Positions 55,682-64,000 of a DNA stretch of 64,000 nucleotides are shown piece after piece. Position 1 is the stretch's first letter; the number at the start of each line of letters is the position of its first letter. Under the pieces are notes generated by a model that worked only from the letters and a program-made list of their open reading frames with translations, made no database searches and had not been told where the DNA came from. The position numbers were made by a program, and so were the translations under genes. Origin of the DNA: Prosopocoilus inquinatus. Taxonomy: Eukaryota > Arthropoda > Insecta > Coleoptera > Lucanidae. The stretch lies in assembly GCA_036172665.1 (NCBI GenBank), contig CM069872.1, positions 23,750,001 through 23,814,000 on the forward strand. The letters run 5' to 3'.

Positions 55682-58456
55682 CTATACTTGATTTACAAAA
55701 AGATCCTGATGTAATGCCTTTTTGAAACATTTCAAATTAAAGCCCTTGTATTTCAGAAATACGGAGTTATAAAATAAAAACATTTGGTAAGTATACGACC
55801 TCTCGAATAAAGCGCAAGTATGTATAGGTGGTGAAATACGGCCACGGAACCTAGTATTAATGTTATGCACGTCACTTCTAAAAGTAATCTTATTATACAA
55901 GTATGGAGGTGTTTCAGTCAGTAAAGTTTTAAAAGCAACAAGAGCTGTGCAACTGTCTACGATTCTCCATATTTAACCATCCTAGTTCTTTTGACTTGTA
56001 TGAAACGTGATCGTACTTCCGAATTCCATAAATGTATCGTATACAACTATTCTGCATTTTTTGGATGCGATACACCGTATTTTGATCAATTGATGAATGA
56101 TAAAGAGGTACACAGAATGAGAATTGCGAAAGCACGAATGATTCACAGAGCTGTTTTTTGATTTGTATATTGAACACAGATTTGAAAGGATATAATTTTT
56201 TTAAGGCAATAAAAGCAGAAGAAACGTACTAGGAAATTTGTTCTCTGAAACGGAAGGTGTTATCTAAAATAACTCCTAGACTTTTCGCCTTGCTAACTAT
56301 CGGAACAACAGAATTATTAATGCATATTTTTAAAGAATTCTTTAATTCAGTTATTATTTTCCTCTTCCCAAACAAAATGACTTTAGATTTAACAGGATTT
56401 AAAATCAGCGAATGTTGCACGGATACATTATAAATATACGCTAAATCGGCATTCATCTCCTCTTCAGCTTGACGCCATTCTTTCGGCTTAAATGAACGAT
56501 ATAACTGTGTATCATCAGCATATGAATGTGTATTACAAAATTTTACGTTCTTTAAAATGAACGAAGTATACAGTGTATATAAGATAGGACCAAGAATAGA
56601 TCCCTGTGGTACTCCTTGCATGACCAATAAAGGACGTGAGAATGAATTATTAATACTTACAGTTTGTAAACGATTATCTAAATAATTTAAGAAAAGTGAT
56701 ACAGCGCTGGGGCCAAGCCCTATATATTGTAATATTTTACTTAAGGTGTTGTGGTTAACCGTGTCAAATGCCTTGGTATAGTCCAGCAATGCAAGAATCG
56801 TTATATTTCCATTATCCGTGGCTGATAAAATGTCATCTGTAACTTCTAACAATGCGGCGGCACAGCTGAAGTTAGGTCTAAAACCGGATTGTGTAATAGG
56901 AAGTAAATTATGCACATTCACGTACGTCATAAGCTGGCTTTTGATTACTTTCTCAAATACTTTTGACAAAACGGGAAGTATGCTTATGGGCCGCAGGTCT
57001 TAAAATTGTGAGAGTTCCTTGATTTTAGGAATGGGTTTCACCACAACATGTTTCCACGCTAGGGGGAATATACTATCCTGTATGGACACGCTAATAATAT
57101 GTGTTATGTATGGAATTACAAATGGACAATATAACTTTATCATAGATATTGTAATATTATCATTACCCACTGCGCTAGACTTAATTTGATTGATTATTTT
57201 CCATATTTGTTCCTGGTCTACGGAAGTAAATCTGAAGTTATTATTAAGAATAGGGTGGTCATAATCAATAAACGTAGGTGCGTTTGAATGTGGTATGTTA
57301 GCAGATACACTATTAATCAGGTAATTGTTAAATTTATCCGGATCCAAGATAATCTCAGGGATATCAGTATTTTTACGTTTGGAAAGATCTAAATAATCCA
57401 GATCCTTCCAAAACGCGTTCTTGCCACGAGTACGTAAAATGAAGTCAAAATAGGCCTTTTTCTCTAATTTGAAAGTACGCATTGTCTGATTTCTAAGCGA
57501 TTTATAGTATTCTCAGTGATGGATCCATCCTGTCTTTCTAAATTTATCTTTTGCTTTATCTCTTAATGATATAAGTAATTTTAAATTTTCTGTTAACCAA
57601 GGAGCGTACGGTTTCGTGAATCTTTGCGTAATTATCGGAGCATGTTTATCAAACAAACTGATAATATTGTCATTGAAAAACTTAACTTTATCATCAATAT
57701 TCGACAATCTAAAAATATTCTGAAATGGTATTGATTGTAAATCAATTTGGAACCACCCAACATTGAAATCCTTGAATGATCTGTATGTACGAAATAATGG
57801 AGAGGACTTTATTTTTATATTCGGAATGGTACATAAAACTAAGTCATGGTCAGATAAATTACATGAAACTACAGTTCCATCAGTATAGGATTCATCTGTG
57901 GTTATGATTAAGTCAATAAGCGTAGCTGTAGTATATGTTAATCTAGTTGGCTCACAAATAAGTTGCTTTCCGCCGAAAGAATCTAATAATTGTGTTGTGT
58001 TGTGCAGCCAAACTATCAGATTTAAGAAGATCAATATTCAAGTCGCCACAGCAATAATTTTTTTCAGTAATTAACATGTAAGATCCAATGGAATCCTCTA
58101 ATTTATTAAGAAATAAGCTATAATTTAATTGTGGCTCTCTGTAAACAACACCGACAACAAATTTATTAGACATTTGCACTTCAACCCAAATCTCTTCAAT
58201 TATATTATTACATGGTAACATAGAGAATCGTATACAATTGCGAATATACATAGCTACACCTCCTCCGCGACTACCACGATCCTTTCGAATTAACTTATAA
58301 CCTATATTCTATGGATACATCAGCCTCAGTAATATTATTATTAAGCCACGTTTCAGAAATAGTTAAAATATCCATATTCAATTGTAAGAGTAATAGTTTT
58401 AAATCAATTAACTTGGGAAACAAAGACCTTATGTTAATATGCCCTAGTGTAATCAT
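55682..58456 (-). pseudogene. LINE ORF2: endonuclease and reverse transcriptase
   Basis: From ATG 58456 (GHINIRSLFPK, then LTISETWL: endonuclease N-terminal motifs), through GGGVAMYIRNCIRF, VGVVYREP, CGDLNIDLL and NLSDHDLVLC (endonuclease SDH box). Reverse transcriptase follows: VVVKPIPKI, SGFRPNFSCAAALLEVTDDI, LDYTKAFDTVNHNTL (motif A), MQGVPQGSILGPILYTLY and SYADDTQLYRS (catalytic YADD). A C-terminal region with IQKMQNSCIRYIYGIRKYDH closes near 55682. Four or so frame breaks (near 58310, 57960, 57500, 57000, 56229) prevent a continuous product. Confidence 0.88.
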
Positions 58457-58676
58457 GATTCAGATCAAATATTTGTATGACAAAATTAAGCGAGTACTGA
58501 GTAATAAGTAAGAACAAAATAAGAGTATAAATGAAATAGCAGCATGCCTGTCAGTAAATTTAGTAACTTATCTAAGTATAATTAGAAAACTTAGAGAAAG
58601 CGAGAAAAAAAGACCTAGTTTTCGCTTATTGAATGTGTAAAAATAATACTGTTACTGCGATTGATGCGCATGACTA

Positions 58677-59334
58677 CTACACATTAAATTTAACAGAAAA
58701 TTCTTTAAAATCAATAAGTGAATTAATTTTACGAATTTTATTTCCAATTTTTAACGCTATATTGCCATTACTGGTGAAGACAGACTTATTTCCAAATTTG
58801 TTTGATAATTCTTTCACAATTGCAACTCTAGTTTTGGTCAGGTCCTCCCGCGGTACAATTTTTGTTCCTTTCAGCTTCCTCTTCGCATAAAATATATTGT
58901 TTTTTACGGTGCGCCGAACAAATTTAACTATTATGGGTCGATGGGAGCCCTCTTTTGCACCTAACCGATGACAACAATCTATATCTGTTGCTGTTATAGG
59001 AATCTCTAGTTTTTTATTGCAAATTTCCATAACGGTTTCTTCAATCTTCTCCTGAGCGACTTCTGGGACGTTAAGAATCCGCAGGTTGTTTTTCCTACTG
59101 TACTGCTCTTGTGATTCGGTTGCATTTTCAACAGTGTTAGCTTTTTCTTGTAACTCTATTAGTTGTGGTTGGTAAATTTCCAGCTTTTTTCTATATACTG
59201 GTTAAATTTGTCGATAAGAGCCGTAAATATCTTATCGATGAAAGACGGGTTTACGATAACTTTTTCAACGATTTTCTGCACTAATGCTTCGTCGGTACTG
59301 TTGGACCTTGTAATACGTTCGGTATTTGAGGTCA
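58677..59334 (-). pseudogene. LINE ORF1-like protein
   Basis: Opens with ATG at 59334 (MTSNTERITRSNSTDEALVQ), is broken by a stop or frameshift near 59190, and continues as TATDIDCCHRLGAKEGSHRP, IIVKFVRRTVKNNIFYAKRK and LKGTKIVPREDLTKTRVAI. The pattern D(I/D)CHR-G....RPIIVKF....K..IF...K.LKG is the ORF1p-like RNA-binding region found in several insect LINEs. It ends at 58677. Confidence 0.75.
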
Positions 59335-59459
59335 TGATTTAATTATCACTTAATAATTTAAACAAAAATATTATTGTAGCACACGCAGGCACGCACAACT
59401 AGCTCAGGTGAACGCACATCACAGAGTTTTCAACTTTTTTTAATGAAATGTTAAGTTAA

Positions 59460-60150
59460 TTATGTCTCTAAAATATCATCTCCCAAAGCCTACTATTTTA
59501 TAAATGATAAAGTAACAAAATCTTGGTGTTCACGGGAAATGGCTGCAATAGCTAACTTCTTTATTTGAAGTTTCACGAAATAGCCTAAATTAGAAAAGTT
59601 TCGGGACCTTCCGCGCTCGATTTTATGGTCGCGCTTTCAATATTTGACACAAGGGTTTTTAGTTTGAACTAAATTTAAACAAATTTTGAATCATGACAGT
59701 TCACAAAGGTCTGACAGTTTCAACACACTTCCTTTATTCTCTTGTTTCGACGCGCACCATATTGTATTCGTGAATAAAAAGACTATCGTAACGATACACT
59801 TCTTCCCGCGAATATCAAGACTGAATTATTTATAAAATATTCTGTTTTGAGAGATATTATTTCACAGACATACTTAATTTGACATCCTGAATGCGATGCC
59901 ATGATAAAAAACATAACGTTCCATTTAAAAAAGTTGAAAACAATTGAAAATCTCGACAATCTGACAGTCATTTGTTTTTCCAAGGGTACCATAAAATCGA
60001 GCGCGGAAGGTCCCGAAACTTTTCTAAATTAGGCTGCTTCGTGAAACTTAGTTAGCTATTGTAGCCCATTCCCGTGAACGCCAAGATTTTGTTACCAAAT
60101 CATTTATAAAAATAGTAGGCTTTGGAAGATGATATTTTAGAGACATAATT
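59460..60150. mobile_element. Foldback element of the CAGGGTGTTCA family
   Basis: Long arms (about 59460-59640 and 59988-60150) are inverted copies: GAAAAGTTTCGGGACCTTCC, then GCGCTCGATTTTATGGT, against their complement. The outer blocks TGTCTCTAAAATATCATCTC and CCAAAGCCTACTATTTTATA pair too. A third partial copy of the arm follows near 60170-60290. Confidence 0.7.
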
Positions 60151-60467
60151 AATTTGATATCCTGAACGCGATACAATGATAAAAAACCTAACATTCCATT
60201 TAAAAAAATTGAAAACAATTGAAAATCTCACAAACCTGATTGTCATTTGTTTTTTTGCAAGTACCATAAAATCGAAGAGGAAAGCTCAGTTAATCTACTC
60301 TCTCACTTTTACTTGCGTTAAACGCATTCGTTCTATCTTATTTTTCTACCCCGATCCATGAACCGCTCAAATTATCGTAAACGACTTTTGAAAGAGCAAG
60401 CAAGGTTAGTATTGTACAATTTGACACTGACGGGACTTTTTCTGCTGAAAGATGACTAATGCCTGAT

Positions 60468-60590
60468 TTCTTCACCTCTTGATAAATTTATCTACCAGGT
60501 AATATCATCGGAAACTATTATCGATACAATGGTTTCCAAGATGAATACCTGGCAGATAAATTTATCTGCAGGTGAAGAAATCGGACATGA
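60468..60590. repeat. Palindromic dispersed repeat (second copy)
   Basis: Same family as 45409-45575: TTTCTTCACCTCTTGATAAA and ATAAATTTATCTGCAGGTGA face each other around CGATACAATGGTTTCCAAG. Confidence 0.65.
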
Positions 60591-60639
60591 CTCTGTCAGA
60601 CTCTAACTAGAGGGTTATTACCATAACATATTTATTATA

Positions 60640-60798
60640 GGTCTGTTCCAGCAATAGATTTCGACTAGTTTGAGACCGTCAAAAGCATGCGCACGTCAAA
60701 CTTGTTGTTGTTGATGGTGCTGTAGAAAACGGTCATTACTTCAGTGGGCAACTGTTTGACGGTTCCGGATTAGTCAGAAACTGTTGCTGGAACAAACC
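60640..60798. mobile_element. 159-bp MITE next to HERC1 exon 4
   Basis: Ends GGTCTGTTCCAGCAATAG and its complement CTGTTGCTGGAACAAACC, flanked by TTATA on both sides (60635-60639, 60799-60803). Non-coding. PIF/Harbinger-like by its ends and target (inference). Confidence 0.8.
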
Positions 60799-60814
60799 TT
60801 ATAAATAGCTTAAC

Positions 60815-60850
60815 TAGCGACATCCTACGATCGCTTTTTGATCTGACATT
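60815..60850 (-). repeat. Short piece of the hammerhead repeat at the HERC1 exon 4 acceptor
   Basis: TAGCGACATCCTACGATCGC then TTTTTGATCTGACATT matches the distal block of the repeat. It ends 8 nt before exon 4 (TATTGTAG), so it forms the upstream part of the acceptor region. Confidence 0.75.
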
Positions 60851-60858
60851 TATTGTAG

Positions 60859-61132
60859 GTATATACATGGGGAACTGGTCCACCTTTGGGCATCGGTACA
60901 TCTGATACTATTTGTCTTATACCTACCTTGGTTCAGGATTTAACACCATACAGAGTGACTGACATAGCTGCCGGCGATAGTCATTGCCTTGCGTTGACAG
61001 ATGAATATGAAGTATTTGCTTGGGGGACCAATACCATGGGTCAGTGTGGACAAGGCCACATCAACAGCCCCATTATGAAACCACACAAAGTTCTAGGTTT
61101 GGGAGAAATTAAAATAAGACAAATTAGTGCTG
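60859..61132 (+). CDS. HERC1: HERC1 coding exon 4 (RCC1 repeats)
   Basis: Acceptor TTGTAG then GTA TAT ACA TGG in phase 0, agreeing with exon 3. It encodes VYTWGTGPPLGIGTSD, DIAAGDSHCLALTDEYEVFA, WGTNTMGQCGQGHI and IKIRQISAG, the last blades of the first RCC1-like domain. It ends GCTG before GTTAGG (a weak but usable donor) in phase 1. Confidence 0.93.
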
Positions 61133-61190
61133 GTTAGGATCGTCATTTTAATCTGTTTTGTCCGTTGTTCTTATCGGCCTTGAATTTTAG

Positions 61191-61497
61191 GAACTTCACA
61201 TTCTTTGGCATGGACGAGCATCCCTCTAGAAAATCAACAAATCACTAAACACCGACCGTTCTGTTTGGATTTACACGAACAAACTTTTTCAGTTTTGAAA
61301 TCGTTTCTGGAGAAATACACAAGCAACTTTTATAATTCAGTACCTCCAGAGCCGTTTACCAGCACATATGATCACCACAATTTTATTTTTTTGTGTTTGA
61401 AACTGCTGTGTACGCATTTGAATTTATGCGTGACCGCTGGATTGAATAAAAACATACTCGGCTGTCAGGCAAAACCACTGCGAATATTATTATTTAG
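61191..61497 (+). CDS. HERC1: HERC1 coding exon 5
   Basis: After a 58-nt intron ending TTTTAG, starts GA ACT TCA CAT (completing a Gly codon) and reads TSHSLAWTSIP, RPFCLDLHEQTF, LKSFLEKYTSNF, FLCLKLLCTHLNLCVTAG and ILGCQAKPLRILLFR. This is the helical region following the RCC1 domain in HERC1. It ends AG before GTACGT at 61498 in phase 2; the rest of the gene lies beyond the window. Confidence 0.93.
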
Positions 61498-62239
61498 GTA
61501 CGTCAATGAAGTTCAATAGTTTAATAAACTGGGCCCACGTCAATGTCTCTTTATCATAAGGTTAGCCCATACGACATCATATTGAAAACATCATAATGGT
61601 GCTGTAGAATTGATTGCATATACTTGAATGTGCTGTTAAAATCGTGTAGATTTATAAAAATTCAACATTGAGCTATAATGTATTTATATGATCAAAATGA
61701 TGTACAGTTGCCTTTGAAAACTGGCACACTTTGACAAATACAATGTTCGGCGGTGTGAACTGATCCTAAATCTGAAGTTTCTAAACGTCACTTAAATCAC
61801 GGCAAATCCTGTTATGGATTTGTCAAATTTCACACTGACATCAAAATGACAGATGAAGTTCAATTTAAACATTACAAAATTACGAATTTATGATATTAAG
61901 GTCAATTCTCAATCAACCAATTTTCAAGGGTCGCAACTATACCATCGGATGCGAAGAAAGTAAACGATTTTTTTCGATATTTTATGTCTGACTTTGATTT
62001 GCCAATTCTTGGTAACGGACTATTATTAGTTGATTGTCAGAAATATTTGTTAAAAAATGTACTGAACTGGTTTTACAAAACTAAAATAATACAAAAATTC
62101 CCTTCGGAGTCGTTCACTTTTCTTTACATCCAATGTGGCCACGAAAGACTGGGACGGACAAATATTTTATCAGTTAATGTGGACTTACACTAATGACATT
62201 TTCCTGTCAAAATTTATAAATACTTGAAACAAAATAAGC
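61498..62239. other. HERC1 intron 5, no recognised element
   Basis: Short frames only, no similarity recognised. Confidence 0.4.
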
Positions 62240-63100
62240 GTGTTCTTTTTACCACAAATCTCATCTCAACTCAGATAAACGTCATTTCCGTTGACTTGAA
62301 CAAGTAAGTTTGAACTGTGATTTTGATCTCACTCCTTTCACTCGTGCACTCCTATTAGTTGCCAGTGTTACCACTACGATCCGGCTTTCGAGCGAGTCTT
62401 TGCGCGATGCGATTGGTCAGTTCTTTTGCGCGGCTAGTGTCAACTCATCGGAGGAGCAGAAATGTAATTGACTTATCTTTTTGCGGCAAAATTCGAAAGG
62501 TAATCGGTAATAACGTTCAGTGAATAAACGAAGAGCAATAATTAAGCACAGATAATAATTTCTTTTATTCAATTATTAGAAAAATCAACGGTAGTAACGA
62601 TAACACAATGGGTTACAAGTTGCAAATGTATACGGATACAAGTCAGCCAATCAGGGAGCGAATCGAGTCAATCTGTCGTAAGGGGGGGGGGGGGGGGGGG
62701 CTCAGTAAGCGCTGGATGCGCGGTTGTTCAGACACACAAACGCTTGGGTTCGCGCACTCGCTACCGCACTCACTTGTCACTTCGGCACTCTGCACTAAGA
62801 TACCACTCAACGGAGACGTCCGACGCTCGCGCGCGCTGCTCTTCCTGGACTTCCTCTTCTTTTATAACGTTTCGGCCGATCTTGCAGCCCAATAATCAAA
62901 CAGGAATAATGCCTTTAGGAAACAATACTTCCGATTGGCTGAAACCAGCAGTTAGAGCAATGCACGTTCTCAAATTAACAATTGAATTTGCTTCGCACGG
63001 GAACACCAGGTTGAAATACTCATTCAAACTTACTTGTTCGCGCGAACGGAAATGACGTTTATCTGAGATGAAGTGAGTTTTGCGGTAAAAAGAATACACC
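62240..63100. mobile_element. Inverted-repeat element, about 860 bp, with GC-rich core and poly-G
   Basis: The left arm TGTTCTTTTTACCACAAA.. TCAGATAAACGTCATTTCCG is mirrored at 63030-63100 (CGGAAATGACGTTTATCTGA). The core is much richer in G and C than the surroundings and has a run of about 18 G at 62683-62700. It has two overlapping frames of about 100 codons with no similarity I recognise. Confidence 0.7.
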
Positions 63101-63249
63101 TCATGCTTTTTTCCAAGAGTCTGTACAAAATTATCTTTTATAATAAATCTGACAAAATTGTCCTTCAGTTATGTTTTTTACGTTACCATGGAAACAAGAC
63201 CTAACTGCAAGATTCATTATTCTAAGTTGCATTCAACCTAATAAAATAA

Positions 63250-63345
63250 ATACAAAGTTTTTTAAATCTCGAACGTTGAGTGTTTTCCCTTCATAATTCT
63301 GTCTGGTTCGAGATTAAAAAAAACTTTGTACTTAACAGTTTTCAT
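63250..63345 (+). repeat. Remnant of the Penelope-like tail
   Basis: TACAAAGTTTTTTAAATCTC, then GAACGTTGAGTGTTTTCCCT and ..AAAAACTTTGTACTT match the tail at 37586-37648 with an inverted stub in front. The hammerhead core is missing. Confidence 0.75.
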
Positions 63346-63534
63346 CGGACAAGAATCAACTTCAATTACTAATAAAATAACTTAAAGATGCATGTAGAGG
63401 GTTGTCCCAGACCTTTTCGGCTGGCGCAGTACATTTTTTTATTGATAACATTGATATTTTTCATTGCAAATCTTTGATTTTTTATAAAAATTTTGTGCAA
63501 ATCGTTTTTGATTGCAGTGGAAACCTCGAGCAGC

Positions 63535-63579
63535 CTCTTTACAGCTGTTTCAGCCCTGCTTGGGGCTTCTTCAGCAGAG
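63535..63579 (-). ncRNA. Hammerhead ribozyme copy (array unit 1)
   Basis: Minus strand: CUCUG, CUGAAGA, AGCCC-CAAGCA-GGGCU, GAA, ACAGCUGU, A17 (GUA), then AAGAG. The first base pair of stem I is an A-G mismatch; the other four pair. The core is intact, with activity possibly reduced. Confidence 0.7.
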
Positions 63580-63829
63580 ACCACTGAAAACAAAAACGAC
63601 TTGTCCAATTTATTCGCAATTGCGATGTAAGAGTGATGAACAGATAAAATAGCGACATCTTCGATCGCTTTTTTACCTGACATTGCAGTAGGATAGACAA
63701 ATTGAAGCGGGATTTGCTCCTAATTAGTCACCCATGCAAGGCGGCCATGCTTGTTGTCAAAGCATAATGAAAGTTTTTAGAAAAATTTTGTGCAAATCGT
63801 TTTTGATTGCAGTGAAAACCTCGAGCAGT

Positions 63830-63874
63830 CTCTGTAAAGCTGTTTCAGCCCTGCTTGGGGCTTCTTCAGCAGAG
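63830..63874 (-). ncRNA. Hammerhead ribozyme copy (array unit 2)
   Basis: Minus strand: CUCUG, CUGAAGA, AGCCC-CAAGCA-GGGCU, GAA, ACAGCUUU, A17, CAGAG. Stem I and core are complete. Stem III has lost its second pair (C against U), so folding of that arm is doubtful. Confidence 0.68.
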
Positions 63875-64000
63875 ACGTAGCTCGACATTCCCACTGCAAA
63901 CAAAAACGACTTGTCCAATTTATTCTACTGCAATGTCAGGTCAAAAAGCGATCGTAGGATGTCGCTGTTTTATCTGTTCATCACTCTTACATCGCAATTG

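Larger units (their letters stand above)
55346..59440 (-). mobile_element. Near-full-length non-LTR retrotransposon with an ATT-repeat tail
   Basis: Two coding regions on the minus strand (ORF1 about 59334-58677, ORF2 about 58456-55682) and a 3' end that closes with about eight ATT triplets (complement at 55346-55368) instead of poly-A. The order ORF1, endonuclease, reverse transcriptase is that of apurinic-endonuclease-type LINEs (CR1/Jockey-like; clade not assigned). It lies antisense in HERC1 intron 3. Few disabling changes suggest a rather young copy. The 5' boundary, near 59440, is approximate. Confidence 0.85.
63478..64000 (-). repeat. Retrozyme-like tandem array, two hammerheads 295 nt apart
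   Basis: Two head-to-tail units on the minus strand: GCAAATCGTTTTTGATTGCA occurs at about 63497 and 63792, and each is followed by a hammerhead (63535-63579, 63830-63874). Between them lies one complete monomer with the CGACTTGTCCAATTTATTCG, TAGCGACATC and GCAAGGCGGCCATGCTTG blocks. The second unit switches to an inverted copy of the TAGCGACATC block at about 63926, and the window ends inside it. Lies in HERC1 intron 5, antisense to HERC1. Confidence 0.8.

Overview
This window reads as nuclear DNA from an AT-rich animal genome, most likely an insect and possibly a beetle (that level is inference). The signs are spliced genes with very small introns (58, 61 and an original 66 nt), animal gene families (HERC1, a DDX60-like helicase), and a dense load of insect-type transposons: Copia, Gypsy, Tc1/mariner, Penelope-like and non-LTR elements, plus many short inverted-repeat elements. 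I see nothing bacterial: no operons and no CRISPR.

Layout. 1-10814 is one uninterrupted simple-sequence array built from ATT and ATG triplets, in blocks of 12-, 6- and 3-nt periodicity. 11425-15735 is a stack of nested transposons (at least four levels). 15825-21790 holds two minus-strand coding exons of a DDX60-like gene. The 66-nt intron between them was enlarged to 4.5 kb by a 4462-bp Copia element with 200-bp LTRs and a 5-bp target duplication. 22-38 kb is mostly non-coding and full of inverted-repeat elements, with a Penelope-like 3' end at about 37.1-37.7 kb and one possible short acidic exon at 32.9 kb. 38332 to past the window end is the plus-strand HERC1 gene. Five coding exons are present (2414 nt, about 804 residues: the N-terminal region and first RCC1-type repeats). 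Its introns of 6.2 and 14.4 kb are filled with mobile DNA, including Gypsy pieces, a Tc1 pseudogene and a 4-kb non-LTR element.

The most interesting layer is RNA. At least two dispersed repeat families carry what I read as complete type I hammerhead self-cleaving ribozymes, with the conserved CUGANGA and GAAA cores, a 5-bp stem I, a hairpin stem II, a tiny palindromic stem III and a permitted NUH cleavage triplet. One sits just after the GIY-YIG end of a Penelope-like element. The other belongs to a repeat of about 295-311 bp found at many places. At 63.5-63.9 kb two same-strand copies lie 295 nt apart and at 41.7-42.2 kb the unit is directly repeated at 311 nt, which is the organisation of animal retrozymes. 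A third family with hammerhead-like cores flanks the 11.4-15.7 kb nest.

A second RNA-level oddity is a 1244-bp, nearly perfect inverted duplication of Gypsy sequence inside HERC1 intron 3. If transcribed with HERC1 it would fold into a long hairpin RNA. All structural statements come from reading by eye; no search or folding program was run.
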